Source: an uncultured Clostridia bacterium (GTDB lineage: Bacteria; Bacillota; Clostridia; Oscillospirales; Acutalibacteraceae). From it: a stretch of DNA of 64,000 nucleotides. Shown here piece by piece: positions 44,477 to 54,648 of the stretch. The position numbers and the translations under genes are program-made. The notes beneath the pieces were generated by a model that searched no databases, had not been told where the DNA came from, and was given only the letters and a program-made list of their open reading frames with translations. The stretch lies in assembly GCA_947584595.1 (NCBI GenBank), contig CANPWP010000002.1, positions 122,110 to 186,109 of the forward strand, read 5' to 3'. Numbering within the stretch: position 1 is the stretch's first letter; the number at the start of each line of letters is the position of its first letter.

Positions 44477-47335
44477 TTACTCTTCTATATCGAGTTCTTT
44501 TTTATTTAACTTTTTGCTCTTTGCCGTTGATATTGCAAAAATACCTGCACATATTAAAAGCAAAGCGCCAACTGAACAGATTGAAATTATTATAGGAACT
44601 AATGATTTTCCATTCGAAGAATAAATATAAAGAATATTTACTTCGCCCTTTACAAATGTTCCCTGCGAATTATAAGGTGACTGAACAAGATTGTAACCGC
44701 CGAATTCTTTTTCTTCCGATTCATATTCTTTGTTTTCTTCACCTGTTACAGAAACCTTATCAAGAATTTTACCGTCAGTATCCATATATATTGAATTTAC
44801 ACGGCAAACATCCATTTGATCACCGGTTGTTTTGTTGTATTTATAAACAACGGTTATATCTTCTGCGCCAAACACTCCGCATCCGTTTTGAGGGAGATTA
44901 TCCATATCAAGATTATAACCGATTATAGTCGGTATTGAATAGGTAGTATATCTCTGGCCCTCACGGTTTGACATTACTATTGAATCTGCAAGAACACCTT
45001 CATTAGCCGCATCTAAAAACTTAAATGTAACGCTTGAAAATGCTCCCTCATATTTTTCACAATATATATTTACAAACTTCGTATCAGAACTGAATTTCCC
45101 CTTTAATTTTCCTTCTGTATTTACAATATTATAGTTCATGGAAACAAGGTGATCTTCAGATAAATCATACTCCGTTCCTATTTTTCCTTTGATGGTATTA
45201 GCGGCAAATACTTCATTTGAGGTACTGTCACAATATTTTACAACAACTACTCCCTCTTCTTTGTCGATTTTTGAAGTATCATAGCCTTTTTTATCTACAA
45301 GAATTACTGCACTGCTTTTTGGAACGGTAACTTCTCCTTTTACGGTACCAAGATTAATCAATCCTGCCGAATCTTCATTTGCAAGCGTTACCCATTCTTC
45401 CGGCAAGCCTTTTATATTAATGTTTATCGTTTGATCTTTTTCAGGATTTCCGTTAAATATTACAATTGCATTTGAAATATTATTACTGTCATTTTTTATA
45501 GAATATGCAACTACTCCGTCAGGAAGATTATCAAGGAAATTGATATTTTTAGCAGATGCCGATGTCGGGTCTTTAAATCCCGTAACAGCTTCTCTTATTT
45601 CCATTAATCCTTTATAATAACTTACCAAATCGCCGTATGTAATTATATCAGACCATACAAGCTCATTCTGAGCGTTTGTCGTATTATAACTGTTGCCTTC
45701 TCCGTCCTTTGAACGGGCAAATTCTTCGCCTGAAAGTACAAAGGGTATGCCCTGAGAAGTAAATATAATTGCCGCACTCAGTTTATTCATAGCAACCAGG
45801 TCTTCATATCTTTTTCTGTAATCGGAATCCTGCCCCTTTATAGAAGCTACCAGCTTATCGTAAAGAGTATAATTATCGTGACAGGAAGCATATGTTATGC
45901 ACTGCGTAGGAGCGTTTGCCCAACCGTTTACGGGATTTGACTGTCCTGTAATACCGATTCTGAGATTTGCCTTTTTTGAACCGCTTTGAACGAATCCCTG
46001 GTCTGTTAAATTAAATCCGCTGCCTTTTATTGCATCCCTTATTGTATCGTCAAAAGCGCCTATTCTTTCATCAAGCTGAGACATATTGTCCTGTGTTGCA
46101 AGAACAGTACCGTCTTTTACTGATGTTGAAAGATTCCACGCTTCTCCGTAGATAATAATTTTTTTACCGTCTTTAAGTTTATCAAGAGCAGCCCTGATTT
46201 GATTCATCGTTTCAACATCGTGAAGTCCCATTAAGTCAAAGCGAAAGCCGTCAATATGATATTCGCTTGCCCAGTAAGTTACCGAGTCTATCATATATTT
46301 TCTGAACATTTTATGCTCAGATGCAGTATCATTACCGCATCCCGAACCGTCTGACCAAGAGCCGTCACTGTTTTTTCTGTAGTAATAATCGGGAACCGTT
46401 AAATTAAAGAATGAATCTTTTACCGTATAAGTATGGTTGTAAACTACGTCCATAATTACGCCGATTCCTGCATCGTGAAGCGCTTTTATCATTTCTTTGC
46501 ATTCTTTTATTCTTACCTCGCCCTTATAGGGATTGGAAGAATAACTGCCCTCGGGTACATTATAGTTCTTTGGGTCATAGCCCCAATTATATTGGTCATC
46601 TAAATCCTTACTCTCATCAATCGAGCCAAAATCGTAAAAAGGCATTATTTGTACATATTTAACGCCTAAATTTTTAAGGTAATCCACACAGGTTGAAGGA
46701 TTACCCTCAATTCCGTTTACGGTAGTTCCCTTTTCTGTAAAAGCTAAGAATTTTCCTCTGTTTTTTTCGGAAACTCCGCTTGTTGGAGAAACAGAAAAAT
46801 CTCTTACTGAGGTTTCCCAAACCGTTGCATCTGTCTGATTGTCCACGGTTACGTGTTTATCTTTATCCCAACCCTCAGGATTGGTATCGTTTAAATCAAC
46901 CACCATACTTCTGTCTCCGTTTACACCTGCTCCTCGGGCATAAATATCGGCAGTTTCTACATCTTTTTTATTTCGTGTGATTATATATGTATAATATTTG
47001 TTTTTTAAATTTCCGCTTATTCCGGCTGACCAGACTCCGGTTGATTTTTCCAGCTTCATATCCTTTGTAGCAATAGTTTTTGCTCCGTTTTCATCGTCAC
47101 TTCCGGTTTCATAAATTCTGACCCTTACCTTTTTTGCATCAGGTGCCCAAACTTTAAAAACAGTATTGTTTTCCGTATAATTTGCACCCAAGTCATTTCC
47201 TTTATATACAGTCTTTTCAAGTGTTGCAACTTTTTTAGAATAATCAGTCTCAGCAAAAGCCGAAAAGTCGGTAAACCCCATTGCCATTGACATTGTTACC
47301 ACTAACACTCCTGTTACTAATTTTTTAAAAAACAC
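44477..47335 (-). CDS. Membrane-anchored type I pullulanase
   Basis: About 952 aa. N-terminal signal/anchor (KLVTGVLVVTMSMAMGFTDFSAFA), CBM48-like domain, and a GH13 domain paralogous to the neighbouring gene: YNWGYDP, DVVYNHT, GFRFDLMGL, YGEAW and YASCHDN are all kept. Then MucBP-like repeats and a C-terminal transmembrane helix (LVPIIISICSVGALLLICAG) followed by a Lys-rich tail. No dockerin or obvious C-terminal CBM. A GTG at 47335 has GGAGG 7 nt upstream; the ATG at 47356 has no ribosome-binding site. It is 89 nt upstream of the dockerin pullulanase. Confidence 0.92.
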   Translation of the reverse strand: MFFKKLVTGVLVVTMSMAMGFTDFSAFAETDYSKKVATLEKTVYKGNDLGANYTENNTVFKVWAPDAKKVRVRIYETGSDDENGAKTIATKDMKLEKSTGVWSAGISGNLKNKYYTYIITRNKKDVETADIYARGAGVNGDRSMVVDLNDTNPEGWDKDKHVTVDNQTDATVWETSVRDFSVSPTSGVSEKNRGKFLAFTEKGTTVNGIEGNPSTCVDYLKNLGVKYVQIMPFYDFGSIDESKDLDDQYNWGYDPKNYNVPEGSYSSNPYKGEVRIKECKEMIKALHDAGIGVIMDVVYNHTYTVKDSFFNLTVPDYYYRKNSDGSWSDGSGCGNDTASEHKMFRKYMIDSVTYWASEYHIDGFRFDLMGLHDVETMNQIRAALDKLKDGKKIIIYGEAWNLSTSVKDGTVLATQDNMSQLDERIGAFDDTIRDAIKGSGFNLTDQGFVQSGSKKANLRIGITGQSNPVNGWANAPTQCITYASCHDNYTLYDKLVASIKGQDSDYRKRYEDLVAMNKLSAAIIFTSQGIPFVLSGEEFARSKDGEGNSYNTTNAQNELVWSDIITYGDLVSYYKGLMEIREAVTGFKDPTSASAKNINFLDNLPDGVVAYSIKNDSNNISNAIVIFNGNPEKDQTININIKGLPEEWVTLANEDSAGLINLGTVKGEVTVPKSSAVILVDKKGYDTSKIDKEEGVVVVKYCDSTSNEVFAANTIKGKIGTEYDLSEDHLVSMNYNIVNTEGKLKGKFSSDTKFVNIYCEKYEGAFSSVTFKFLDAANEGVLADSIVMSNREGQRYTTYSIPTIIGYNLDMDNLPQNGCGVFGAEDITVVYKYNKTTGDQMDVCRVNSIYMDTDGKILDKVSVTGEENKEYESEEKEFGGYNLVQSPYNSQGTFVKGEVNILYIYSSNGKSLVPIIISICSVGALLLICAGIFAISTAKSKKLNKKELDIEE

Positions 47336-47526
47336 TTTATTGCCTCCAAAAGACATATTTGGTTCATTTTTTATAATTTTAACATAATTGTTATTGTTTT
47401 ATATTACTTTAAAGGAATAAAAGTAATGAATAATCAATTTTTATATGTAGAAAATATTGCTTAAAAAATGTATATATTGCACAAGTGCATTAATGTTAAA
47501 TTTTACGTTTTTAAATACATATACAA

Positions 47527-47561
47527 AAAATCGCCCTTATACCTAAGATTAGGGCGATTTT
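47527..47561 (-). terminator. Terminator after enolase
   Basis: Stem AAAATCGCCCT/AGGGCGATTTT with a 13-nt loop, T-rich on the minus strand, just after the enolase stop. Confidence 0.8.
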
Positions 47562-47581
47562 GTATTTTATCGGTTTTTATA

Positions 47582-48886
<1,305 letters not shown>

Positions 48887-48947
48887 TTATATTTAAACTT
48901 AGTTTACTATAATTATTATTTAAAATAAAAGTAAAAATATTCAATTA

Positions 48948-48976
48948 TTCACAATTTCCGTTTTACTGTATATATT
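48948..48976 (+). promoter_or_regulatory. Sigma-A-type promoter of the LysM gene
   Basis: TTCACA at 48948-48953, a 17-nt spacer and TATATT at 48971-48976, about 34 nt before the LysM ATG. Confidence 0.5.
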
Positions 48977-49009
48977 ATTAACAGGTGAAAAACTAAGGAG
49001 GTTTTAAAA

Positions 49010-49318
49010 ATGGAAACTGTTTCTTATACTGTCAGACAAGGCAATACTCTTTTTGGAATTGCTCAGTTTTTCGGAACAACAGTGGGCAATATTTTAAGAT
49101 ACAACAACATTAAAGACGCAAACAAAATCTATATAGGTCAAACGCTTATAATTCCGGTAGATGACGAAACACCTATCAGTTCTTATGTTGTAAGACCGGG
49201 CGACACTCTTTGGATAATTGCTCAAAGATACGGAACAACAGTTGAAAATCTTTTAGCTTTAAACAATTTACAAAATCCAAATACAATTTATCCCGGACAG
49301 ATTTTAAATATTGCATAA
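49010..49318 (+). CDS. Small LysM-repeat protein
   Basis: 102 aa, two LysM peptidoglycan-binding repeats (SYTVRQGNTLFGIAQFFGTT and SYVVRPGDTLWIIAQRYGTT) and no signal peptide or membrane helix. Proteins of this kind are often spore-coat/cortex binding or mother-cell-retained. ATG at 49010 follows AGGAGG. Confidence 0.85.
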   Translation: METVSYTVRQGNTLFGIAQFFGTTVGNILRYNNIKDANKIYIGQTLIIPVDDETPISSYVVRPGDTLWIIAQRYGTTVENLLALNNLQNPNTIYPGQILNIA

Positions 49319-49322
49319 GAAT

Positions 49323-49351
49323 AGAGGCTGTAGCAAAATGCTATAGCCTCT
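49323..49351 (+). terminator. Terminator after LysM gene
   Basis: Stem AGAGGCT-TAGC / GCTA-AGCCTCT, followed by TGTTT. Confidence 0.75.
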
Positions 49352-49407
49352 GTTTCATATTTACATATGTTTTCAGTTGTTTATTAAATAAAATACTTAA
49401 AACACTT

Positions 49408-49785
49408 TTAATTTTCCTGCTTTTTTCTTTCCAAATAAGAATCTATCTGCTGTTTATCATAAATAACTAAATCGTCACAACCCGCTAAATATTCGTTATG
49501 ATGGCGAATTTCATGGTGCACTATTCTTCTAAGATGCTGTTTTATATTATATTCGGAATTATTTCCGTAAATTTTTGCAATACTTCCGTAAAAAATCGCT
49601 ATGTATTTTCCTAAACTATCTCTCCTGTATTCTCCTAATATATACAAATCATTATCTACTGCCGCAGGATGAATTTTTGACTGGGGCAACAAAATTATGC
49701 CGCCATTCAACTCACGAAAAAGATCCCTTGGCATTTCATCTACAATATCGTCCAGCATTTCACCGCATTCTTCGAATGTAAGCAC
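49408..49785 (-). CDS. Minimal zincin-like metalloprotease (PF06262 type)
   Basis: 125 aa. A short protein with the zinc site HHEIRHHNEYLAG (HExxH) near the C-terminus and an N-terminal region FEECGEMLDDIVDEMP typical of the DUF1025/zincin-like family, often found beside housekeeping genes. Activity is unproven. The start is probably a GTG at 49785 after AGGTGAT; a GTG at 49803 is the alternative. It precedes nothing in the same direction; rpoD lies upstream. Confidence 0.7.
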   Translation of the reverse strand: MLTFEECGEMLDDIVDEMPRDLFRELNGGIILLPQSKIHPAAVDNDLYILGEYRRDSLGKYIAIFYGSIAKIYGNNSEYNIKQHLRRIVHHEIRHHNEYLAGCDDLVIYDKQQIDSYLERKKQEN

Positions 49786-49813
49786 ATTATCACCTGCTTT
49801 CACAATTTAGATA

Positions 49814-50905
49814 TTAATCAAGAAAATCTTTAAGTTTTTTACTGCGTGAGGGGTGTCTTAGTTTTCTTAATGCTTTTGCTTCAATTTGTCTTATTCTTTC
49901 TCTTGTAACATTAAATTCTTTCCCTACCTCTTCAAGAGTACGGCTCCTGCCGTCTTCAAGACCGAAACGAAGTCTTAACACCTTTTCTTCTCTTGGAGTT
50001 AATGTATCTAAAACATCTGAAAGTTGTTCCCTGAGCATTGTATGTGACGCAGCGTCTGCCGGAGCAGGAGCGTCATTATCCGGAATAAAATCGCCTAAAT
50101 GGCTGTCTTCTTCTTCTCCGATTGGTGTTTCAAGTGATACAGGCTCCTGTGCAACACGCATAATTTCACGGACCTTCTCTACAGGCATTTCAATTTCATC
50201 CGAAATTTCTTCCGCACTTGGTTCATGACCGTTCTGATGAAGAAGCTGGCTTGAAACTTTTTTAACCTTATTGATTGTCTCTACCATATGAACGGGAATA
50301 CGTATTGTTCTTGCCTGGTCTGCTATTGCACGGGTTATGGCTTGCCTTATCCACCATGTTGCATAGGTTGAAAATTTAAAGCCCTTTGTATAATCAAATT
50401 TTTCTACTGCTTTTATAAGGCCTAAGTTGCCCTCCTGAATTAAATCAAGAAACTGCATTCCCCTGCCTAAATAACGTTTTGCAATACTTACCACAAGTCT
50501 TAAGTTTGCTTCGCTTAAACGCTTTTTTGCCTCTACATTTCCGTCTTTAATTTTGATTGCAAGTTCAATTTCTTCATCAGGCGTTAAAAGAGGAACTCGT
50601 CCAATTTCTTTAAGATATACTTTTACAGGGTCGTCAATAGCTATACTTTCCATATAGTCAGCAGAGCTGTCGTCTTTATCTGTCGTAATTTCTACGCTTA
50701 AATCGTCAAGCTTGACATCTTCCAATTCTTCAACAATTTCAATTCCCAGTGATTCTAAATTATCATATAGCTTTTCAAGCTGTTCAGGTTCAAAGTCAAT
50801 CTCACCTATTGCATCCAATATATCTTGATTTGTAAGATTACCTTTCTGTTTTCCAAGCTCTGTAAGCTCTTTAATTACTGTTTTCTTATCCTGTGGTGCT
50901 GCCAT
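49814..50905 (-). CDS. rpoD: RNA polymerase primary sigma factor SigA
   Basis: 363 aa. A short region 1.1, then regions 1.2-2.4 ([36 protein letters not shown] split by conserved motifs; [17 protein letters not shown]), region 3 and region 4 ([19 protein letters not shown]). It directs housekeeping transcription. The ATG at 50905 has GGAGTAA upstream. Adjacent to dnaG as in most Firmicutes (macromolecular-synthesis operon). Confidence 0.97.
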   Translation of the reverse strand: MAAPQDKKTVIKELTELGKQKGNLTNQDILDAIGEIDFEPEQLEKLYDNLESLGIEIVEELEDVKLDDLSVEITTDKDDSSADYMESIAIDDPVKVYLKEIGRVPLLTPDEEIELAIKIKDGNVEAKKRLSEANLRLVVSIAKRYLGRGMQFLDLIQEGNLGLIKAVEKFDYTKGFKFSTYATWWIRQAITRAIADQARTIRIPVHMVETINKVKKVSSQLLHQNGHEPSAEEISDEIEMPVEKVREIMRVAQEPVSLETPIGEEEDSHLGDFIPDNDAPAPADAASHTMLREQLSDVLDTLTPREEKVLRLRFGLEDGRSRTLEEVGKEFNVTRERIRQIEAKALRKLRHPSRSKKLKDFLD

Positions 50906-50922
50906 ACCTTTATTACTCCTTA

Positions 50923-52689
50923 TCATTTATGTTTATCTTTAATTTTATTAATATATTCCAAAAGTTCCGCTCCGGAAGCTTGTTTTATTTCCTCTTTGCT
51001 TAGTTTTTGGCTTTCCTCATTGATTGTATTTATATATTCATCCATAGCCTGTTCGGTTGATACAGATTTTGAATAAGAAGAAATTATCTGAATTATTTTA
51101 GACGCCTCATCTGTTGAAAAATCTCCCGATATATTAAGCATTGGCTCAAGGGAGTCCTTAATTCTTTGTTGGAAATATTCATAAAGTTTTCTATTAAAAT
51201 CTGTCTGAAATTTATCTGAAGTAATTTTACTGCTGATTTTCTCAGCCTTATCGGGATTGTTGACAAGATAGGCAATCAGCGCTTCCTCAGCAGATGTACT
51301 GCGGGGTTTTTGATAATGCTGAATGTTAATTTTGTCATTTCTCCCGTTCAAGATGTTTTGCAGATGTCTGAAATCTTTTTTAGAATCTTCTCTGTATTTT
51401 CTGCTTTTTTCTATTTTAAGCTGTGAAAGCACAGCTTCCTTTGAAACTCCCGCTTCTCTTGAAAGTTTTGATACATAAACATCCTGTTCAATTTTATTAT
51501 CAAGAGTTGAAAGAATTTTAACTGCTTCAGTTAGAAAGTTGATTTTCCCCTCAGAAGTATTTATATCAAAAATTGCCTTTAATTTTGTAAAACGATATTC
51601 TACATCATTTCCACTTTGTTCAAGAATATTCCCAAAAGCCGCAGGACCGTTTTCCCCTTTATTCCTGATAAATTCATCAGGGTCTTTGCCGTCGGGTATT
51701 GTTAGTACTCTTATTACAAGTCCGGCATTTCTTAATATGCTGATTGCTCTTTGGGTTGCTTTTTGACCTGCCTCATCTGCATCATAGCAGATTATAACTT
51801 CATCTGCATAACGCTTCATAAGCATAGCCTGTTCATTTGTCAATGCTGTACCCAACGTTGCAACTGCATTTTCAAATCCCGCCTGATTTACGGCGATAAC
51901 ATCCATATAACCTTCACACAGTATAAGCGTTCTTTTGCCTGTATTTTTAGCATTATTCAAAGAAAAAAGATTGGCACTTTTCTTAAAAACAGGTGTATCT
52001 GAAGTATTGAGGTACTTTGGCTTTTCATCAGACATTATTCTGCCGCCGAATGCTATTACATTTCCTCTTAAATCTATAATCGGAAACATTACTCTGTTTG
52101 AAAACCTGTCGTAAATACCGTATCCGTTTTTGCTTTTAAAAGCAAGGTTTGCGGCGACTATTTCGGAATCTTCAAAACCTAAGGATTTTAAATGATTGCA
52201 AAGAGAATTTCTTTGCTCCGGTGCAAAGCCAAGGCCAAAATGCCTTATTGTTTTTTCACTTAATGCTCTTCCCTGTAAATAATTCATTGCATTTATGCCC
52301 TGCGCAGTATGGAGCATTTTAAAATAATAGCGTGCCGCCTGACGGTTTGCTTCATATATTTTGTTTTTTAAAGCTGACATACTGTCATCATATGTATTTT
52401 CGGGCATATTCAGTCCTGCCCGCTGGGCTAAAAACTTGACCGCATCTATATAGTCAAGATTTTCTATCTTCATTATAAAGGTGATGACATCTCCGCCTGC
52501 TCCGCATCCAAAACAGTAAAAGGAACCATTTTCAGTATAAATATTAAAGGAGGGGGTTTTTTCGCCGTGAAAGGGACACAATCCCACCATATTTCTGCCT
52601 TTGCGTTTCAAATTTACATATGAGGAGGCAACGTCTGTTATATCATTTCTCAGCTTTAATTCCTGTATAAAACTTTCCGGCAAAGCCAT
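50923..52689 (-). CDS. dnaG: DNA primase
   Basis: 588 aa. N-terminal CHC2 zinc motif [12 protein letters not shown]...[15 protein letters not shown] domain with [10 protein letters not shown] and DADEAGQKA, and a C-terminal DnaB-binding domain. It lays RNA primers at replication forks. Directly upstream of rpoD with a 17-nt gap. ATG with AGGAGG at 52689. Confidence 0.97.
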   Translation of the reverse strand: MALPESFIQELKLRNDITDVASSYVNLKRKGRNMVGLCPFHGEKTPSFNIYTENGSFYCFGCGAGGDVITFIMKIENLDYIDAVKFLAQRAGLNMPENTYDDSMSALKNKIYEANRQAARYYFKMLHTAQGINAMNYLQGRALSEKTIRHFGLGFAPEQRNSLCNHLKSLGFEDSEIVAANLAFKSKNGYGIYDRFSNRVMFPIIDLRGNVIAFGGRIMSDEKPKYLNTSDTPVFKKSANLFSLNNAKNTGKRTLILCEGYMDVIAVNQAGFENAVATLGTALTNEQAMLMKRYADEVIICYDADEAGQKATQRAISILRNAGLVIRVLTIPDGKDPDEFIRNKGENGPAAFGNILEQSGNDVEYRFTKLKAIFDINTSEGKINFLTEAVKILSTLDNKIEQDVYVSKLSREAGVSKEAVLSQLKIEKSRKYREDSKKDFRHLQNILNGRNDKINIQHYQKPRSTSAEEALIAYLVNNPDKAEKISSKITSDKFQTDFNRKLYEYFQQRIKDSLEPMLNISGDFSTDEASKIIQIISSYSKSVSTEQAMDEYINTINEESQKLSKEEIKQASGAELLEYINKIKDKHK

Positions 52690-52813
52690 AGTTGTCCTCC
52701 TTTATATTATACTTATCTAAAACTATATACGCAAAAAAATTTGATTTTCCTTTTTATTTTTTTATAAATATAATTATTTTTTAAATTATACCTTTTTTTG
52801 TTAAAAATATCAA

Positions 52814-53443
52814 TTATTTCTTTTTAATAAAGTATTTTTCTTTAAGAATTTCTGCATCGACCTTACCGCCTGTTGCATCTTTAAGTTTTTTTTGTAATAA
52901 AATAAAATTTCTCTTTGGTATATGAAAAAGTATTTTTACATTATCTGTAAAAAAGGAATCATCAATTACGCCGTCCGACTGAGGAATTAGTGTATTTACT
53001 TTGCCGTATTGGTTATAAGACATTAAAACACTGCAGCAATAACAGCTTTCCATTGTTATTATTTTTGCGGCGTCAAGAGCAATCTTTGCACTATGTGAAT
53101 ATGCCCTGACAAGACCTCCGCCGCCTAAGAGTATTCCGCCGAAGTATCTCGTTACAACTACAACACAGTCAACCGCATTATTTTTCTTTATTACATCAAG
53201 AACAGGCACACCTGCCGTTCCCTGCGGTTCACCGTCATCGCTGTATCGTTGAATATTGCCTTCTTTTAAAATATAGGCGTACACATTATGGGTTGCATCC
53301 CAATGAATACTGCGTTTTGAATTTATAAAATCAACTGCTTCCTGTTCTGTTTTTACAGGCTTGCAATAGCCGATGAACCGTGAACGCTTTTCATAAAATT
53401 CATCATGTGCTTCATTTAAAACAGTTTTATAAAAATCCTTCAA
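52814..53443 (-). CDS. IMPACT/YigZ family protein
   Basis: 209 aa. N-terminal UPF0029 domain with RSRFIGYCKPVKTEQEA, NVYAYIL, YSDDGEPQGTAGVPVLD and VVVTRYFGGILLGGGGLVRAYS, and a C-terminal DUF1949 part. Role unknown; the eukaryotic homologue IMPACT regulates translation. The TTG at 53443 follows a perfect AGGAGGTG; the longer open frame runs into rpmE and is not real. Confidence 0.88.
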   Translation of the reverse strand: MKDFYKTVLNEAHDEFYEKRSRFIGYCKPVKTEQEAVDFINSKRSIHWDATHNVYAYILKEGNIQRYSDDGEPQGTAGVPVLDVIKKNNAVDCVVVVTRYFGGILLGGGGLVRAYSHSAKIALDAAKIITMESCYCCSVLMSYNQYGKVNTLIPQSDGVIDDSFFTDNVKILFHIPKRNFILLQKKLKDATGGKVDAEILKEKYFIKKK

Positions 53444-53460
53444 CGAAACACCTCCTATAC

Positions 53461-53489
53461 AAAAAGAGCGGCACATATATCTGTGCCGC
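53461..53489 (-). terminator. Terminator after rpmE
   Basis: Stem GCGGCACA/TGTGCCGC with a 6-nt loop, followed on the minus strand by CTTTTTG. Confidence 0.8.
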
Positions 53490-53507
53490 CTTACAATTAC
53501 GATATTA

Positions 53508-53711
53508 TTATTTGTCCATACCGAAACGCTTTTTGAATCTGTCAACACGTCCGCCTGTATCAACAAGTTTCTGCTTTCCTGTAAAGAAAGGATGACATTT
53601 TGAGCAAATTTCAACACGAATATCCTTTTTTGTAGAACCTGTTTCAATTACATTACCGCAAGCACAAGTAATAGTTGTATGCTCATAATTTGGATGGATA
53701 TTTTCTTTCAT
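53508..53711 (-). CDS. rpmE: 50S ribosomal protein L31, zinc-binding type
   Basis: 67 aa, starts [20 protein letters not shown] and ends [13 protein letters not shown]. The cysteines CACG and [10 protein letters not shown] form the zinc-binding (C+) version. GAGGTGA precedes the ATG at 53711. Confidence 0.97.
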   Translation of the reverse strand: MKENIHPNYEHTTITCACGNVIETGSTKKDIRVEICSKCHPFFTGKQKLVDTGGRVDRFKKRFGMDK

Positions 53712-53808
53712 TATATTCACCTCTTTGGACTAAAATCACATTAACATTAGAATTATACAACATTAAATTTAAAAAATCAAGTATTTTTATGTTTTTCCTT
53801 AATTTTTT

Positions 53809-54624
53809 TTATTTTTGTTCCATATATTCCTTGTATTCTTCCAGACACATTCCCAAAATACGCATTTGAATTGCATTTGATTTGCCTACAAATCGGTAAA
53901 GCTGAGGATTATATGTCAGTAAGGTTTTATCTTCTTTATCTTTTGGGTAACGCAATACAAATCCGTAATTTATCGCATTATCATTAAGCCATGAAAAGCT
54001 TTTGCTCTTTGAAAAATCAGGCTCGTCGCTATCTGAAAATTTTATTAAAAGGCCTGTTTGTGCTTCACTTTCTCCGGGTTTCGGAACAAGCTTTACTGTC
54101 TCAGATTCTGCTCTTATTGCTGTATACTTATTTTTTTCTTTTATATAATTATACTTTTCAACATACAAGCTGTTTTGTTCTTCATAGGAAATATAAGCCG
54201 TATCTATTATAATATGAACCCCGTCATCTTCTGCCTTTTCAAGCATTTCTTTTAAATCTTCTGTCATAAGAGAATTTACCTTTACTGAATTAACCTCTGC
54301 AAGAGTCGGTGAATAATCTTGCGTTAAATTATTAACTCTGTTGATTACCTGCAAAAGCTCTTCATTTTGTTCATCCGTAAAATGCTCTTCTGATGTATTT
54401 TCAGAAGAAATTATGCCGGAATTACTGTTAATAAAATAATTTACTAAAGGCACAGACACACCTACAATCAAAACAGCTATAATAAAAAATATAATTACAA
54501 CACGCAATACAGCTAATCTTTTAATACTTTCGGCATTGTTTATTCTTTTTTTAGTTTTAAAGGTTCTTCTTATACTTCTTGTTTGGAAACTTCTATGTTT
54601 ATTTCTTTTACTGAATTTTCCCAA
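53809..54624 (-). CDS. Degenerate VanY/M15B D,D-carboxypeptidase-like membrane protein
   Basis: 271 aa. A basic cytoplasmic N-terminus, one membrane helix (VVIIFFIIAVLIVGVSV) and an extracytoplasmic VanY-like fold (YEEQNSLYVEKY; SWLNDNAINYGFVLRYP; GMCLEEYKEYM). The metal-binding motif SxHxxGxxxD reads S186-E-A188-Q-T-G191-L-L-I-K195: the His and Asp are replaced. The second motif ExWH reads N239-P-Q-L242. All three zinc ligands are therefore missing, so catalysis is unlikely. Start is a TTG at 54624 after AGGTGA. Confidence 0.75.
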   Translation of the reverse strand: MGKFSKRNKHRSFQTRSIRRTFKTKKRINNAESIKRLAVLRVVIIFFIIAVLIVGVSVPLVNYFINSNSGIISSENTSEEHFTDEQNEELLQVINRVNNLTQDYSPTLAEVNSVKVNSLMTEDLKEMLEKAEDDGVHIIIDTAYISYEEQNSLYVEKYNYIKEKNKYTAIRAESETVKLVPKPGESEAQTGLLIKFSDSDEPDFSKSKSFSWLNDNAINYGFVLRYPKDKEDKTLLTYNPQLYRFVGKSNAIQMRILGMCLEEYKEYMEQK

Positions 54625-54648
54625 GAGTTATTTCACCTTTTCTAAAAA

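Noticed and set aside
53444..53647. N-terminal extension of the IMPACT-family gene
   Set aside because: It crosses the rpmE terminator and coding region; TTG at 53443 follows a perfect AGGAGGTG.
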